64,000 nt of DNA, taken from contig NZ_JAGINW010000001.1 of assembly GCF_017876405.1 (NCBI RefSeq), positions 8,259,203 to 8,323,202 of the forward strand, in the 5' to 3' direction. Each line of letters begins with the position of its first letter. Within the stretch, counting starts at the first letter, position 1. Positions 25,613-34,304 of this stretch are shown piece by piece. A program made the position numbers and the translations under genes. The stretch comes from Kibdelosporangium banguiense (lineage in GTDB: Bacteria > Actinomycetota > Actinomycetes > Mycobacteriales > Pseudonocardiaceae). The notes under the pieces were generated by a model that worked only from the letters and a program-made list of their open reading frames with translations, did no database searches and was not told the DNA's origin.

Positions 25613-26419
25613 TCAGTGTGCGGGCTTGGCAGGCGTCCAGCCAGGGCGCGGGACGCTGTCGCGCAGGAGCTTCGTGTACTCGTGCTGTGGTTCGGTAAGA
25701 ACGTCCTTTGTGGATCCCCGCTCCACGATCCCGCCGTGCCGCATCACGATCACGTCATCGGTGATCTGCTGGATGACGGCGAGGTCATGCGATACGAACA
25801 AGTACGTGATACCGAGTTCCTCGCGAATATCGGCAAGCCGGTTGAGGACTTGGGCCTGAACGGAAACGTCCAGTGCGGACACGGCTTCGTCAAGCACCAG
25901 AACTTGCGGGCTGGCGGCCAACGCCCGAGCGATCGCGAGCCGCTGGCGTTGACCTCCGGACAGTGCCGCCGGCCGCGACGCCAAGGTGGCTTTCGAGAGG
26001 CCTACCTGGTCGCCGAGTTCGTGGATGCGGTGATCTCGTTGCGTCGCGGTGAGATCCGAGTGCAGTCGCAGGACCTCTGCCAGGCAGTCCGCTCCGGTCT
26101 GGCGCCGGTCGAGGGATGTGTACGGATCCTGGAAGACGATCTGGATCTGGCGTGCTCGTTCCCGCTGGGCCGCCAGCGATCGCGCCGGTTTCGACCGGTC
26201 CTGGTCGCAGATGGTGATCGACCCGGAAGTCGGGCGCTCAAGACCGACCAGCATCCGGGACAGGGTCGTCTTGCCCGAGCCGGACTCGCCGACGATGCCG
26301 AGCGCGCCCCCGGCCTGCACCGAGAACGACACCGAGGAGACCGCGACGAGACCTTGTGCCTTGCGCCCACGCCGGCCGAAGACCTTTGTCAGGTCCCGTA
26401 CGACGACGATGTCGTTCAT
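25613..26419 (-). CDS. ABC transporter ATPase, DppF/OppF type
   Basis: 268 aa. Walker A is GESGSGKTT (44-52), the Q-loop is VFQDPYTSLD, the signature is LSGGQRQRLAIARA, Walker B is VLVLDEAVSALD, and the switch His is in VSHDLAV. It is the second ATPase of a peptide/opine/nickel-type importer. It overlaps the first ATPase gene by ATGA and lies 18 bases before the CoA-ligase gene, so transport and metabolism are co-transcribed. Confidence 0.93.
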   Translation of the reverse strand: MNDIVVVRDLTKVFGRRGRKAQGLVAVSSVSFSVQAGGALGIVGESGSGKTTLSRMLVGLERPTSGSITICDQDRSKPARSLAAQRERARQIQIVFQDPYTSLDRRQTGADCLAEVLRLHSDLTATQRDHRIHELGDQVGLSKATLASRPAALSGGQRQRLAIARALAASPQVLVLDEAVSALDVSVQAQVLNRLADIREELGITYLFVSHDLAVIQQITDDVIVMRHGGIVERGSTKDVLTEPQHEYTKLLRDSVPRPGWTPAKPAH

Positions 26420-27411
26420 CGTCTGCCCTCACTCAGGCCCGCGACCACGACCGGATCCCCGGCCCGGCGGCATCGAACCTGTCCGTTGTGGATATCGCGC
26501 AGCGCGATCGGCTCACTGCGGCACTCGGATTCGGCGAACGAACAGCGATCGGCGAAGGCGCAGCCGCTGCCCGCCTCGAACGCGGCGATGGGCCGCCCCG
26601 GGATGGCGGGGAGCCTGGGCACGAAGTGACCAAGCTCGGGACGTGCGGCGAACAACGCGGCCGAATACGGATGGTTCGCCCGCGCCTCGAATTCGGCGGC
26701 CGCGCGTGTTTCGACGATCCTGCCGGCGTACATGACGTAGATCCGGTCGCACATGGCGGTCGCCAGTTCCAGGTCGTGGGTGATGAAGAGCATTCCGAGA
26801 CCGTGACCGCGACGCAGTTCGTCGAGGATGCCGACGACTTCGGCCTGGGTGGTGACATCGAGTGCGGTCGTCGGCTCGTCGGCGAGGATCACGCGGGCGT
26901 CGGAAAGCAGGGCCGCACAGATCATGACCCGCTGCAGCATCCCGCCGGACAGTTCGTGTGGATACTGGCGTAACCGGCGTACGGGCTCGGAGATTCGGAC
27001 TTCGTCCAGGGCCCGGGTGGCGCGGGCGGTTGCCTCGCGGGAAGGAAGTCGCCGGTGCCGCCGTAGCGACTCGGTGAGGAAGTCGCCGATCGTGCGCACC
27101 GGGTTGATGGCGGCCCGCGGGTCCTGGAAGATCATCGACACGTCGCGGTGCCGGAACGCCCGTAGGTCGCGCTCGCTCATGTCGAGTACCGACCGGCCGT
27201 CGAAGGTGATCGAGCCGGTGACCTTTGCCGACGACGGGAGTAGTCGCATGGCCGAGCGGGCCGTCATCGACTTGCCCGAACCGGATTCCCCCACCAGGCC
27301 CACGGCCTCGCCCGCGTGGACGGACAGGGACACGGACTCCAGGATCCGGCGTGGTCCGTCCGGCCGGTGGACTGTCAGATCGAGATCGGTGATCTCCAGC
27401 AGCGCGCTCAT
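26416..27411 (-). CDS. ABC transporter ATPase, DppD/OppD type
   Basis: 331 aa. Walker A is GESGSGKSM, the signature is LSGGMLQRVMICAA, Walker B is ILADEPTTALD and the switch His is in ITHDLEL. The C-terminal Cys-rich oligopeptide-transporter tail (GCAFADRCSFAESEC) typical of OppD/DppD, which can bind an Fe-S cluster, is present. The start is the ATG with GGGGAGG upstream that overlaps the permease stop (ATGA); a longer in-frame extension is not needed. Confidence 0.93.
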   Translation of the reverse strand: MSALLEITDLDLTVHRPDGPRRILESVSLSVHAGEAVGLVGESGSGKSMTARSAMRLLPSSAKVTGSITFDGRSVLDMSERDLRAFRHRDVSMIFQDPRAAINPVRTIGDFLTESLRRHRRLPSREATARATRALDEVRISEPVRRLRQYPHELSGGMLQRVMICAALLSDARVILADEPTTALDVTTQAEVVGILDELRRGHGLGMLFITHDLELATAMCDRIYVMYAGRIVETRAAAEFEARANHPYSAALFAARPELGHFVPRLPAIPGRPIAAFEAGSGCAFADRCSFAESECRSEPIALRDIHNGQVRCRRAGDPVVVAGLSEGRR

Positions 27412-28253
27412 CCGACCGCCTCCCCTTTCTGGACAAGCCGCTCGCCCAGCAGGTTGAGCGCGACCACAGTCACCACGATGAACGCGCCCGCGGAGAGCGC
27501 CTGCCATGGCGCTGCTTGCTGGATGCCGAGTTGGCCCTGCGCGACCATCGATCCCCAGTCGGCGTCCGGCGGCTGCGTTCCCAGGCCCAGGAACGAGATC
27601 GCGGCCAGGTCGACCATCGAGTAGCTGAACGTCAGAGTGGCGATCGCCACGATCGTGGTGGCCACGTTGGGCAGGATGTGGCGCACGCAGATCAGCAAAC
27701 CTCCCAGGCCTTGTACCCGAAGGGCTTCGACGTACGGCAGGGCACGCTCGCCGACGATGGCGCTGCGGATCATTCTGGTGCAGTAAGGCAGGTACGCGAT
27801 CGAAATCGCGATCGCGGGCGGCAGCAACCCGGGACCGAACAGCGCCGAAGCCAGAACCGCGAGCAGCAGGCCCGGGAAGGCGAAGTTCACGTCGGTGATC
27901 ACGCCGATGAGGCTGTCGACCTTGCCGCCGAACCACGCGGCGACGAGCGCCACGACCGTACCGAGGGCGACTGCGACCAGCATGACGATGAGTGGCCCCA
28001 GGAGACTTGCCTGGGCTCCGTCCACGACGCGCGAGAGGACGTCCCGGCCGACCTCGTCCGTACCCAGCAGATGTGCACCCGACGGCGGACTGTACGTGGC
28101 CATCAGGTCGGTTTCCGTCGGCGAGTACGGCGTCAGCCACGGACCGGTCACAGCGATCAGGACGATCAGGACGAGCACGCCCGTCGCCGCGATGGCGGTC
28201 CGGTTGGACACATGTCGTTCTCTGTGCCGTCGTCCGGCGAGCAGCAGGCTCAC
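27408..28253 (-). CDS. ABC transporter permease, DppC type
   Basis: 281 aa with six hydrophobic helices. It has the OppC-type N-terminal extension (SNRTAIAATGVLVLIVLIAVTGPWLTPYSP), the HLLGTDEVGRDVLSR motif and an EAA-like loop (EALRVQGLGGLLICVRHILPN). The GTG start overlaps the DppB-type stop in GTGA. Confidence 0.93.
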   Translation of the reverse strand: MSLLLAGRRHRERHVSNRTAIAATGVLVLIVLIAVTGPWLTPYSPTETDLMATYSPPSGAHLLGTDEVGRDVLSRVVDGAQASLLGPLIVMLVAVALGTVVALVAAWFGGKVDSLIGVITDVNFAFPGLLLAVLASALFGPGLLPPAIAISIAYLPYCTRMIRSAIVGERALPYVEALRVQGLGGLLICVRHILPNVATTIVAIATLTFSYSMVDLAAISFLGLGTQPPDADWGSMVAQGQLGIQQAAPWQALSAGAFIVVTVVALNLLGERLVQKGEAVG

Positions 28254-29194
28254 AGCAGCGCTCCTCGTCGAATCCGGGGATCCAGCACGGGATACAGCAG
28301 ATCCACCACCGTGTTGACCACGACGAAACTGGCCACCAGGACCAGCGAAACGCCCTGAACCACGGGAAAGTCCTTGTTGTTGACCGACTCGATCAGCAGC
28401 GAACCCACTCCGTCGAGCGAGAAGACGTTCTCGACCACCACCGAGGAGGCGATGAGACCGGCGATGGTCAGCCCGACGCTCGTGGTGATGGGAACGAGCG
28501 CGTTGCGAAGAACGTGGGAGACCAGCACTTCGCGAGGACGCATACCTCGGCTGACTGCTGTGGTGACGTGCTCACGTGACTTTTCGGCGATGACCGCTGT
28601 CCGGGTCACCCGTCCCACATAGCCGACCGCGGCGACGGCCAGCGCTACCGCCGGAAGAGTCAGATGCCAGACCCGGTCGAGGAATCCGGTTCCCGCACCG
28701 AAACTCGGGAACAGCCCGAGACCGACAGCGAACACGGCGAGCAGGACCGCCGAGGCGACGAAACCCGGAATCGCCGCCAGGGCACTGAAACCGGCCACGA
28801 TGGCACCGTCGACGCGCCCGCCCCGGACCGCGGCGAGAACTCCCAGGCCCACGCCGGCCAGCACGATGATCAGGCCGGCGTAGAGCACGAGCGACACGGT
28901 GACCATCAATCGCGGCCCGATCATGTCGATCACCGGCTGCCTCGCGACGTAGGAGGTACCCAGGTCGCCCAGCAAGGCGTTGCCCAGCCAGGAAAGGAAC
29001 CTGTCCAGGAACGGATCGTTCAGGTGGTACAGGCGGATGAGCTCGTCCTGCGCCTCCGGGGTGAGCAGGCGGCCGCGGGTGATGGCTGCGAGCGGCCCGC
29101 CCGGTGCGACGTACAGCGAGGCGAAGACCACACCGCTGCAGATGAACATCTTCGCGACCAGGCGGACCAGCCGGGCCAGCAGGAACCGGCTCAC
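28250..29194 (-). CDS. ABC transporter permease, DppB type
   Basis: 314 aa with six helices. The N-terminal membrane segment is followed by the conserved PGGP, LNDPFLDRFLSWLGNALLGDLGTSY, and an EAA loop (SRGMRPREVLVSHVLRNALVP). The GTG start overlaps the binding-protein stop in GTGA; an ATG-like extension upstream to 29230 lies within that gene. Confidence 0.93.
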   Translation of the reverse strand: MSRFLLARLVRLVAKMFICSGVVFASLYVAPGGPLAAITRGRLLTPEAQDELIRLYHLNDPFLDRFLSWLGNALLGDLGTSYVARQPVIDMIGPRLMVTVSLVLYAGLIIVLAGVGLGVLAAVRGGRVDGAIVAGFSALAAIPGFVASAVLLAVFAVGLGLFPSFGAGTGFLDRVWHLTLPAVALAVAAVGYVGRVTRTAVIAEKSREHVTTAVSRGMRPREVLVSHVLRNALVPITTSVGLTIAGLIASSVVVENVFSLDGVGSLLIESVNNKDFPVVQGVSLVLVASFVVVNTVVDLLYPVLDPRIRRGALL

Positions 29195-30828
29195 TTGCTG
29201 CCCACCGTCGCCGCCCACGGGTAGTACCACTGGACAAGCGACTCGACGGGCACGCCAGTGATCCGGTTGTTCAGGAACACGCGGGAGTAGACCGCGTAGA
29301 TCGGGAAGCTGTAGACGTTGTCCGCGAAGGCCGTGATTGCTTGTGCGGTGAGGTCGGCGCGCTTGACCGGGTCCGCCGTCGTGGCCGCGAGTGCCAGTGG
29401 CTCGGCGAAGGCAGGGGTGTCGATCTTCGCGTAGTTGTACGGCGAACCGGGCCGCACCTGGATGACCAGTTCCAGCGGGTCGGGCACGTCGGCCGTCACG
29501 TTGTTGATCATGCCGTCGAGCCCCGCCCGCGCCTTCTCGTCGAAGAAGAGGTTGACGAAGGTGTTCTGCGGCATCTTCTTGATCTCGACCTTCAGGCCGA
29601 TCTGCACGGCCGATGCCTGGACGGACGTGGCCGCGTTCACCAGTTCGGGGAAGTCGGCGCTGACGGCAAGCACGATGGGCTGTGCCGGCGTACCGGCCTC
29701 CGTGACGAGCTTCTTGGCCTGTTCCAAGTCCTGTTTGGCCGGAGCGAGTTTCGCGAACTCACGTTCGTAGACGGCTCGTACGTCGCCTTTGCCCCACACC
29801 GACTCGGGAGTGGTCGTCGTCGCGGGCCGGCCGGCGTCGCCGAGAACACCACGCACGATGCCGTCGTAGTCGATCGCCGTCCGCAATGCCTTGCGGATAC
29901 GCGGGTCCTTCAGTGCGCCGTCGAGTGTGGCGATCTGGATGACGGCAACCTCGGTGCCCTCGTTGACATAGACTTTTCCGGTCTTCGACGACTGCAGGCT
30001 CTTCAGGCTCGAAATCGAGACGCTCCACGCGCCGTCGAGCTCACCGGTCTGCAGGGCGCTGGTCATCGCGGTCGAGTCGGGGACGAACGAGAACTGGAAG
30101 GACTTCGCCTTCGGCTTCAGCTGGGTGTCCCAGTAGTCCTGATTACGTTTGAGGACAAGCGATCGCCCCTGCTCCCACTGGTCGAGGGAGAACGGCCCGG
30201 TGCACATGACGCCACCGCCGGGTGTGCCGTAGGCCTTCCCCTTCGCCTCGATGTACTCCTGCTCACCCACATACCCGGCCGGCGTACCCATCACCGAGTC
30301 GAAGAGGCTGTCGGGACTCTTGAACCGAACCGTGACCTCAGTGGGTGAAGTGGCCTCAATGGACTGCACGTTCTCGTACCAGAGACCCCAGTAGGAAGCG
30401 GGCGACGCGGTGACGTTGCGGTTCAGGCTGAACGCGACATCCTTGGCGGTCATGGGTTTTCCGTCGGTGAACTTCACTCCCTGGCGAATCGTGTACACCA
30501 GTGTGGTCGGGTCGGGAGTCCTGACGCCCGTGGCGAGCGCCCAGCCCAGCGAACCGTCCGGGTTCTGCCTGCGCAGTCCTTCGCAGAGGTTCGACGCGAG
30601 CTGGTTGCCTGCGCCGTAGTCCCAGTCGTAGATCCAGTCCAGTGATTCGGGCTCGCTCTCGGCGATACCCCACTTCACGGTGTCGACCTCGCCGGTCGCG
30701 GGCGGTGTCGTGGACGTCAGTTCGTACCTGCTCGCCTCGGCGCCCTGGGGCTTGGGGCCGGCCGAACAACCGGCCGCGAGCAGGGACACGGCGAGTGTCC
30801 CGGCGGCAACCAGGTCGCGTGTTCTCAT
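29191..30828 (-). CDS. Lipoprotein solute-binding protein of the peptide/opine type (SBP_bac_5)
   Basis: 545 aa. The signal peptide ends in a lipobox LLAAGC (Cys21). The mature part has SBP_bac_5 features: a WGIAESEPESLDW start, YTIRQGVKFTDGKPMTAKDVAFS, and repeated lobe motifs. It delivers an oligopeptide-like, opine or other amine-containing substrate to the downstream permeases. It is the first gene of the ATGA/GTGA-linked transport block, preceded by a promoter with an operator-like site at 30907-30917. Confidence 0.92.
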   Translation of the reverse strand: MRTRDLVAAGTLAVSLLAAGCSAGPKPQGAEASRYELTSTTPPATGEVDTVKWGIAESEPESLDWIYDWDYGAGNQLASNLCEGLRRQNPDGSLGWALATGVRTPDPTTLVYTIRQGVKFTDGKPMTAKDVAFSLNRNVTASPASYWGLWYENVQSIEATSPTEVTVRFKSPDSLFDSVMGTPAGYVGEQEYIEAKGKAYGTPGGGVMCTGPFSLDQWEQGRSLVLKRNQDYWDTQLKPKAKSFQFSFVPDSTAMTSALQTGELDGAWSVSISSLKSLQSSKTGKVYVNEGTEVAVIQIATLDGALKDPRIRKALRTAIDYDGIVRGVLGDAGRPATTTTPESVWGKGDVRAVYEREFAKLAPAKQDLEQAKKLVTEAGTPAQPIVLAVSADFPELVNAATSVQASAVQIGLKVEIKKMPQNTFVNLFFDEKARAGLDGMINNVTADVPDPLELVIQVRPGSPYNYAKIDTPAFAEPLALAATTADPVKRADLTAQAITAFADNVYSFPIYAVYSRVFLNNRITGVPVESLVQWYYPWAATVGSK

Positions 30829-30888
30829 GGGTGATCGACTCCTTAGCCCCCTGCTGGTGAAAGAGATCCCCGCGGGTCACGCTGGGCG

Positions 30889-30917
30889 GTCGTAGTGTGA
30901 CATGTGTTGTACTACAA
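30889..30917 (-). promoter_or_regulatory. Putative promoter and operator of the ABC operon
   Basis: On the minus strand TTGTAG (30912-30917) and TACGAC (30889-30894) are spaced by 17 bases, a plausible -35/-10 pair. The palindrome TTGTA-C-TACAA (30907-30917) overlaps the -35 and shares GTTGTAC with the arms of the palindrome next to the TetR gene. Control by that TetR protein is inferred. Confidence 0.45.
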
Positions 30918-30969
30918 TCTCAACATAAAGTTTTGCCAGGTCGGCCGCAAGCGTCCTGGTGAACTCGCC

Positions 30970-32646
30970 TCAGGACTCGGCGATGGTGATGACGGGCAGA
31001 GTGAGCTGTGCGCCGCGCGGCCCGCCGATCTCGATGCCCTGCCGGCTGGGAATCCTGGTGGTCGCCAGCCAAGGGCTCTCGTCGGTTCCCGGGTGGATGG
31101 CGAAGTGCGGGAAATCGCTGGACTGGATCTGCAGTTGAAGACGGTGGCCCTGCTGGACTCGGTAGGCGTTGTCGTCCATGGCCAGGTGCAGGTCGGTGCC
31201 TGTCGACTCGGACATGACCACACGGCCCCAGGAGATAGGCCGGGTCGTCCCGTCCGGGCAGACGTCCTGGAGCTTGGCGAACACATGTGTGGACGGCGAG
31301 GAGAACGAAATCTGCCCGGTGAGGACCGGTTGACCGGCGAAATCGAGGTTCTCCGCCAGCGGCTCGGTCCGGAACGTCAGCACGTCGGACCGCTCCGCCA
31401 GGGCCCGCTCGTCGGGGTAGGCGGCGAGAATGAACCAGACGGCCTCGATATGGGTTGTGGACGGCACAGGATCTTTTGGATCATGCGTCCACTCGACCGT
31501 GGTGGCACTGTCTTTGGTCTCAAGGCTCAGGCCGTGGATGTGCTCGCCGGTCGTGGCGAGATGGAAGGTGAGTGGCCGGCTCGGTGGTGGATAGTCTGCC
31601 GAGGACTGCCAGCCGACGTGGCCGACGTGCCAGCGGGCGCGGGGGCGTGCTTGCCCGAGAGGCACACCGTTGAGGTGTTCGTCGAAGAAGTCCGCCATCT
31701 CGCCGCATTCTGTCTCGATCTTCTCGGCGAGTGCCTGTTCGCTGACATAGGGATTGCGTTTGTCGCCTGCGCCGACGTCCTCGAGTTTGTATCCTGAGTG
31801 GTCGGCTGACCCGACTCGCAGGTAGTGCAGGTTGCGCTGGGAGGGCTGGGAACGGAAGTACCGCCAGTCCCGGAAGCCGGACGGGGCGAGGCCGGGGTCG
31901 TACCAGTTCTGCCAGTGCAGGATCGGTATGTTCGTTGTGTGGTATGGATGTCTTGCGCCGTAAGGGTTGTACCAGTCCTGGCGGGACGCCATGTCGAGCA
32001 GCCTGGTGGCGCCGGCGCACTCGCCGACCTGTTCGTGCCACTGCGCGATGATGTTCGCGACTCGGTCGGATGCCCAGTCGATCTCGGCGAGATACCCCTC
32101 GTTGTTGGTCCAGATCTGCAGCAGGTCGTTGAGGGCCAGAAAAGGAGGGACCTCGTGGCGCCATCGGGACGCCACGTGCGTTCCGCCCATCTCGATTCCG
32201 GTGACCTGGGGGATCGCCGCCTTGATCGCCGGATGGCCGCTCGCGACCGCCGCCCAGGTCGTGAATCCGTAGTATGACGCGCCGGAAACGCCGATGCGGC
32301 CGTTCGACCAGGGCTGCCGGGCGATCCACTCGGCTGTGTCGTAGGCGTCCGCGACGTCGAACTCGTACGGCACGGTTTCGCCTGACGACCGGAACTTACC
32401 GCGAACGTCCTGGGCGACGAAGGCGAAACCGCGCTGCCGGAAGTACTCCGCTTCGTGCTTCAGGGCTGTGTAACGACTGGACTTGTCGTAGGGAGTGCGG
32501 ACCAGGATCGCGGAGTGCGTCGTGGCGTTGCCGGGAAGGTAGACGTCCGTCGCGAGTTCGGCTCCGTCCCGCGTCGCGACCATGTATTCGGTCGCATGTC
32601 GCGAGGCTGTCTCCGACGTCATGGTCTCGATGATCTCGAAGCTCAC
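30970..32646 (-). CDS. CocE/NonD-family alpha/beta hydrolase
   Basis: 558 aa. I start at GTG because GGAGG lies five bases upstream; the ATG at 32673 touches the palindrome. The nucleophile is Ser in GVSGASYYGF, and the His is likely in GSADHSGY, followed by the C-terminal jelly-roll domain of the CocE / X-prolyl dipeptidyl peptidase family (about 350-555, SRPLTFHLATT onward). Members cleave esters or amides such as acyl-amino esters, cocaine or X-Pro peptides. There is no signal peptide, so it acts in the cytosol on the imported compound. It heads the co-directional block that includes the ABC importer, about 140 bases before the binding-protein gene. Confidence 0.87.
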   Translation of the reverse strand: MSFEIIETMTSETASRHATEYMVATRDGAELATDVYLPGNATTHSAILVRTPYDKSSRYTALKHEAEYFRQRGFAFVAQDVRGKFRSSGETVPYEFDVADAYDTAEWIARQPWSNGRIGVSGASYYGFTTWAAVASGHPAIKAAIPQVTGIEMGGTHVASRWRHEVPPFLALNDLLQIWTNNEGYLAEIDWASDRVANIIAQWHEQVGECAGATRLLDMASRQDWYNPYGARHPYHTTNIPILHWQNWYDPGLAPSGFRDWRYFRSQPSQRNLHYLRVGSADHSGYKLEDVGAGDKRNPYVSEQALAEKIETECGEMADFFDEHLNGVPLGQARPRARWHVGHVGWQSSADYPPPSRPLTFHLATTGEHIHGLSLETKDSATTVEWTHDPKDPVPSTTHIEAVWFILAAYPDERALAERSDVLTFRTEPLAENLDFAGQPVLTGQISFSSPSTHVFAKLQDVCPDGTTRPISWGRVVMSESTGTDLHLAMDDNAYRVQQGHRLQLQIQSSDFPHFAIHPGTDESPWLATTRIPSRQGIEIGGPRGAQLTLPVITIAES

Positions 32647-32672
32647 CAGCACCTCCACGTTGTCGTGGGGCA

Positions 32673-32696
32673 TTTGTACAACACTCGTTGTACAAA
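32673..32696. promoter_or_regulatory. 24-bp perfect palindrome, TetR operator
   Basis: TTTGTACAAC and GTTGTACAAA pair perfectly around ACTC. The element lies between the divergent CocE-type hydrolase and TetR-family gene, the standard position for autoregulation. Binding by that protein is inferred; no other element in the gap explains it. Confidence 0.8.
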
Positions 32697-32718
32697 GGGA
32701 AGGTGTTTCGGCTAAGGT
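32688..32718 (+). promoter_or_regulatory. Putative promoter of the TetR gene
   Basis: TTGTAC (32688-32693), inside the operator arm, and TAAGGT (32713-32718) are spaced by 19 bases. TAAGGT fits the actinobacterial -10 form. Overlap of the -35 with the operator would allow repression. Confidence 0.4.
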
Positions 32719-32758
32719 GTTGCCAGGGATGTGACCATCCGTCGACTATGGAGGTGCG

Positions 32759-33379
32759 GTGCCGCGGCACGTCGATCACGAACAGCGGCGGCTCGAGATC
32801 GTCAGGGCCACAATGGAGATCGTCGCCGAGCGGGGCACGCGTGGCCTGTCGTTCCGTGCTGTGGCCAGTCGTATGGGCGGCTCCACAACGCTGATCACCC
32901 ACTACTTCCCGACGCAGCAGGCCTTGATCGACGAGGTCGCGGCCACCGCGGTGAAGCTGTGGGACAATCAGATCCGGGAGCTCGACGCGCAGAGCGACGA
33001 CCCGTTCCGCCGGCTGTACAACCTCCTGGTCTGGCTCGTGCCCACGACGGATGACGGTCTGGCGGGCGAGCGTTCGAGGATCAACCTCCTCTCAGGACAG
33101 ATCCTCGGCGAGGAGAACCGCGCCACCTTCGAAACCTGGGATACCACGATCCGCGGTTTCCTGCGCAGCCACCTGGAAGGCCTTGTCCCTCCCGGGGACG
33201 TCGAGCGAACCGTCGAACTGCTGCGCGTGACCACGAACGGCGTCGTGCTGTCGGTGGTCGAGCATCCCGACTCGTGGCCGACCGAGCGGCAGCTCGCCGT
33301 GATCGACGGCGTGCTCCAGCTGCTCGGGCTGACATCGAAGCCCGCCGACGGAAAGTCCCGCTCGCGAGCCCGCCGGTGA
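32759..33379 (+). CDS. TetR-family transcriptional repressor
   Basis: 206 aa from GTG with GGAGG four bases upstream. The HTH is residues 10-55: IVRATMEIVAERGTRGLSFRAVASRMGGSTTLITHYF. The C-terminal ligand-binding part is helical, and its end is basic (SRSRARR). It is divergent from the hydrolase and separated from it by the 24-bp palindrome, and is the likely repressor of the whole 22098-32646 block, with the inducer probably being the substrate or a CoA thioester. Confidence 0.9.
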   Translation: MPRHVDHEQRRLEIVRATMEIVAERGTRGLSFRAVASRMGGSTTLITHYFPTQQALIDEVAATAVKLWDNQIRELDAQSDDPFRRLYNLLVWLVPTTDDGLAGERSRINLLSGQILGEENRATFETWDTTIRGFLRSHLEGLVPPGDVERTVELLRVTTNGVVLSVVEHPDSWPTERQLAVIDGVLQLLGLTSKPADGKSRSRARR

Positions 33380-33528
33380 GGCGGACCCGTCGTCGTTTCC
33401 CGATATTTCCCACCTTGTCCCAGCACGCGAATGTGGCCGGTGTTCCGGGTGTTTGACTGCTCGTCGCCAGGCCGCGGCCTTCGGTTGGGCTGCTCCTGGT
33501 GCACCTCTCGTCAACACAGGAGCTTCAT

Positions 33529-34227
33529 ATGCGGATGCGAGTGTTGGGTAGAAAATTTACGGCGATCGCGTGCGGCGTGATGAGCGTCGGCGCGTTGGCC
33601 TTGGTGAGTGCGTCACCCGCGAGTGCGAAGCCGGCCGGAGCCCTCGCGACGGCCGAGTTCGGGGTCCGGTTGGTGGACGACAACCGCAACGGTCAGTGTG
33701 TGGTCAACGACGGCTCGGTGGGCGATTCCCTTCAGTGGGTGCCCGAAGGGCAGTATTCCGAACCCCTTGTCATCGACACGGACTCGCGGTCGGGTGGCTG
33801 CCGGATGACGTTCGGGTTCAACAACGCCGACGGTTCGCTCACCGGGCTCACGCTCAGCTACATCTACCAGGTGAGCGGGAACGGCGACGCCGGACAGTGC
33901 CCGGGCTCGTCGAGCAAGCCCGTCGACATTCCGATTTTCCCGATCGCGTTCCCATTCCGCTACATGATGGATCGACCGATCTACATCGACACAGACGGCC
34001 GGCGCGGCTGGTGCGATCTCACGTTCCAGATGAGCGGACGGACCGACGTGGCTCTCGACGTGGTGTACGAGTTCAATGGCGACAGCGGTCAGTGCAAGGG
34101 CGCTCTGCCGCTGGGCACGAACCAGCCCAGGACTGTGCAGACTGGCGGCGTGCCTGTCACCATCGGTCTCGACACGGACAACCGTGGCGGGGCGTGCTTC
34201 CTGTCATTCCGCCTGCGGCATATCTGA
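33529..34227 (+). CDS. Secreted protein with three DTDxRxGxC repeats
   Basis: 232 aa with AGGAG six bases before the ATG. A signal peptide ends at ASPASA/KPAG (residues 1-34). The mature part alternates two motif types. Three copies of D-T-D-x-R-x-G-x-C-x-x-x-F (DTDSRSGGCRMTF, DTDGRRGWCDLTF, DTDNRGGACFLSF) follow three N-x-x-x-G-Q-C copies (DNRNGQC, NGDAGQC, NGDSGQC). The cysteines probably form disulfides and the acidic loops may bind a cation. I do not recognise a named family. It ends at a strong terminator. Confidence 0.75.
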   Translation: MRMRVLGRKFTAIACGVMSVGALALVSASPASAKPAGALATAEFGVRLVDDNRNGQCVVNDGSVGDSLQWVPEGQYSEPLVIDTDSRSGGCRMTFGFNNADGSLTGLTLSYIYQVSGNGDAGQCPGSSSKPVDIPIFPIAFPFRYMMDRPIYIDTDGRRGWCDLTFQMSGRTDVALDVVYEFNGDSGQCKGALPLGTNQPRTVQTGGVPVTIGLDTDNRGGACFLSFRLRHI

Positions 34228-34250
34228 CCGTGACGACTGAGCACTGACCC

Positions 34251-34292
34251 GGGGATGCGAGCGGCAGGGGCAGCCGCTCGCATCCCCTTTTT
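34251..34292 (+). terminator. Intrinsic terminator of the secreted-protein gene
   Basis: GGGGATGCGAGCGGC and GCCGCTCGCATCCCC form a 15-bp perfect stem with a 7-base loop, followed by TTTTT. It also lies 12 bases after the convergent NB-ARC gene's stop on the other strand. Confidence 0.93.
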
Positions 34293-34304
34293 GTCATGTG
34301 CGGA

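Noticed and set aside
24404..26629. A 741-codon open frame on the plus strand
   Set aside because: Antisense to the CoA ligase and ABC ATPase genes, with no recognisable domains.
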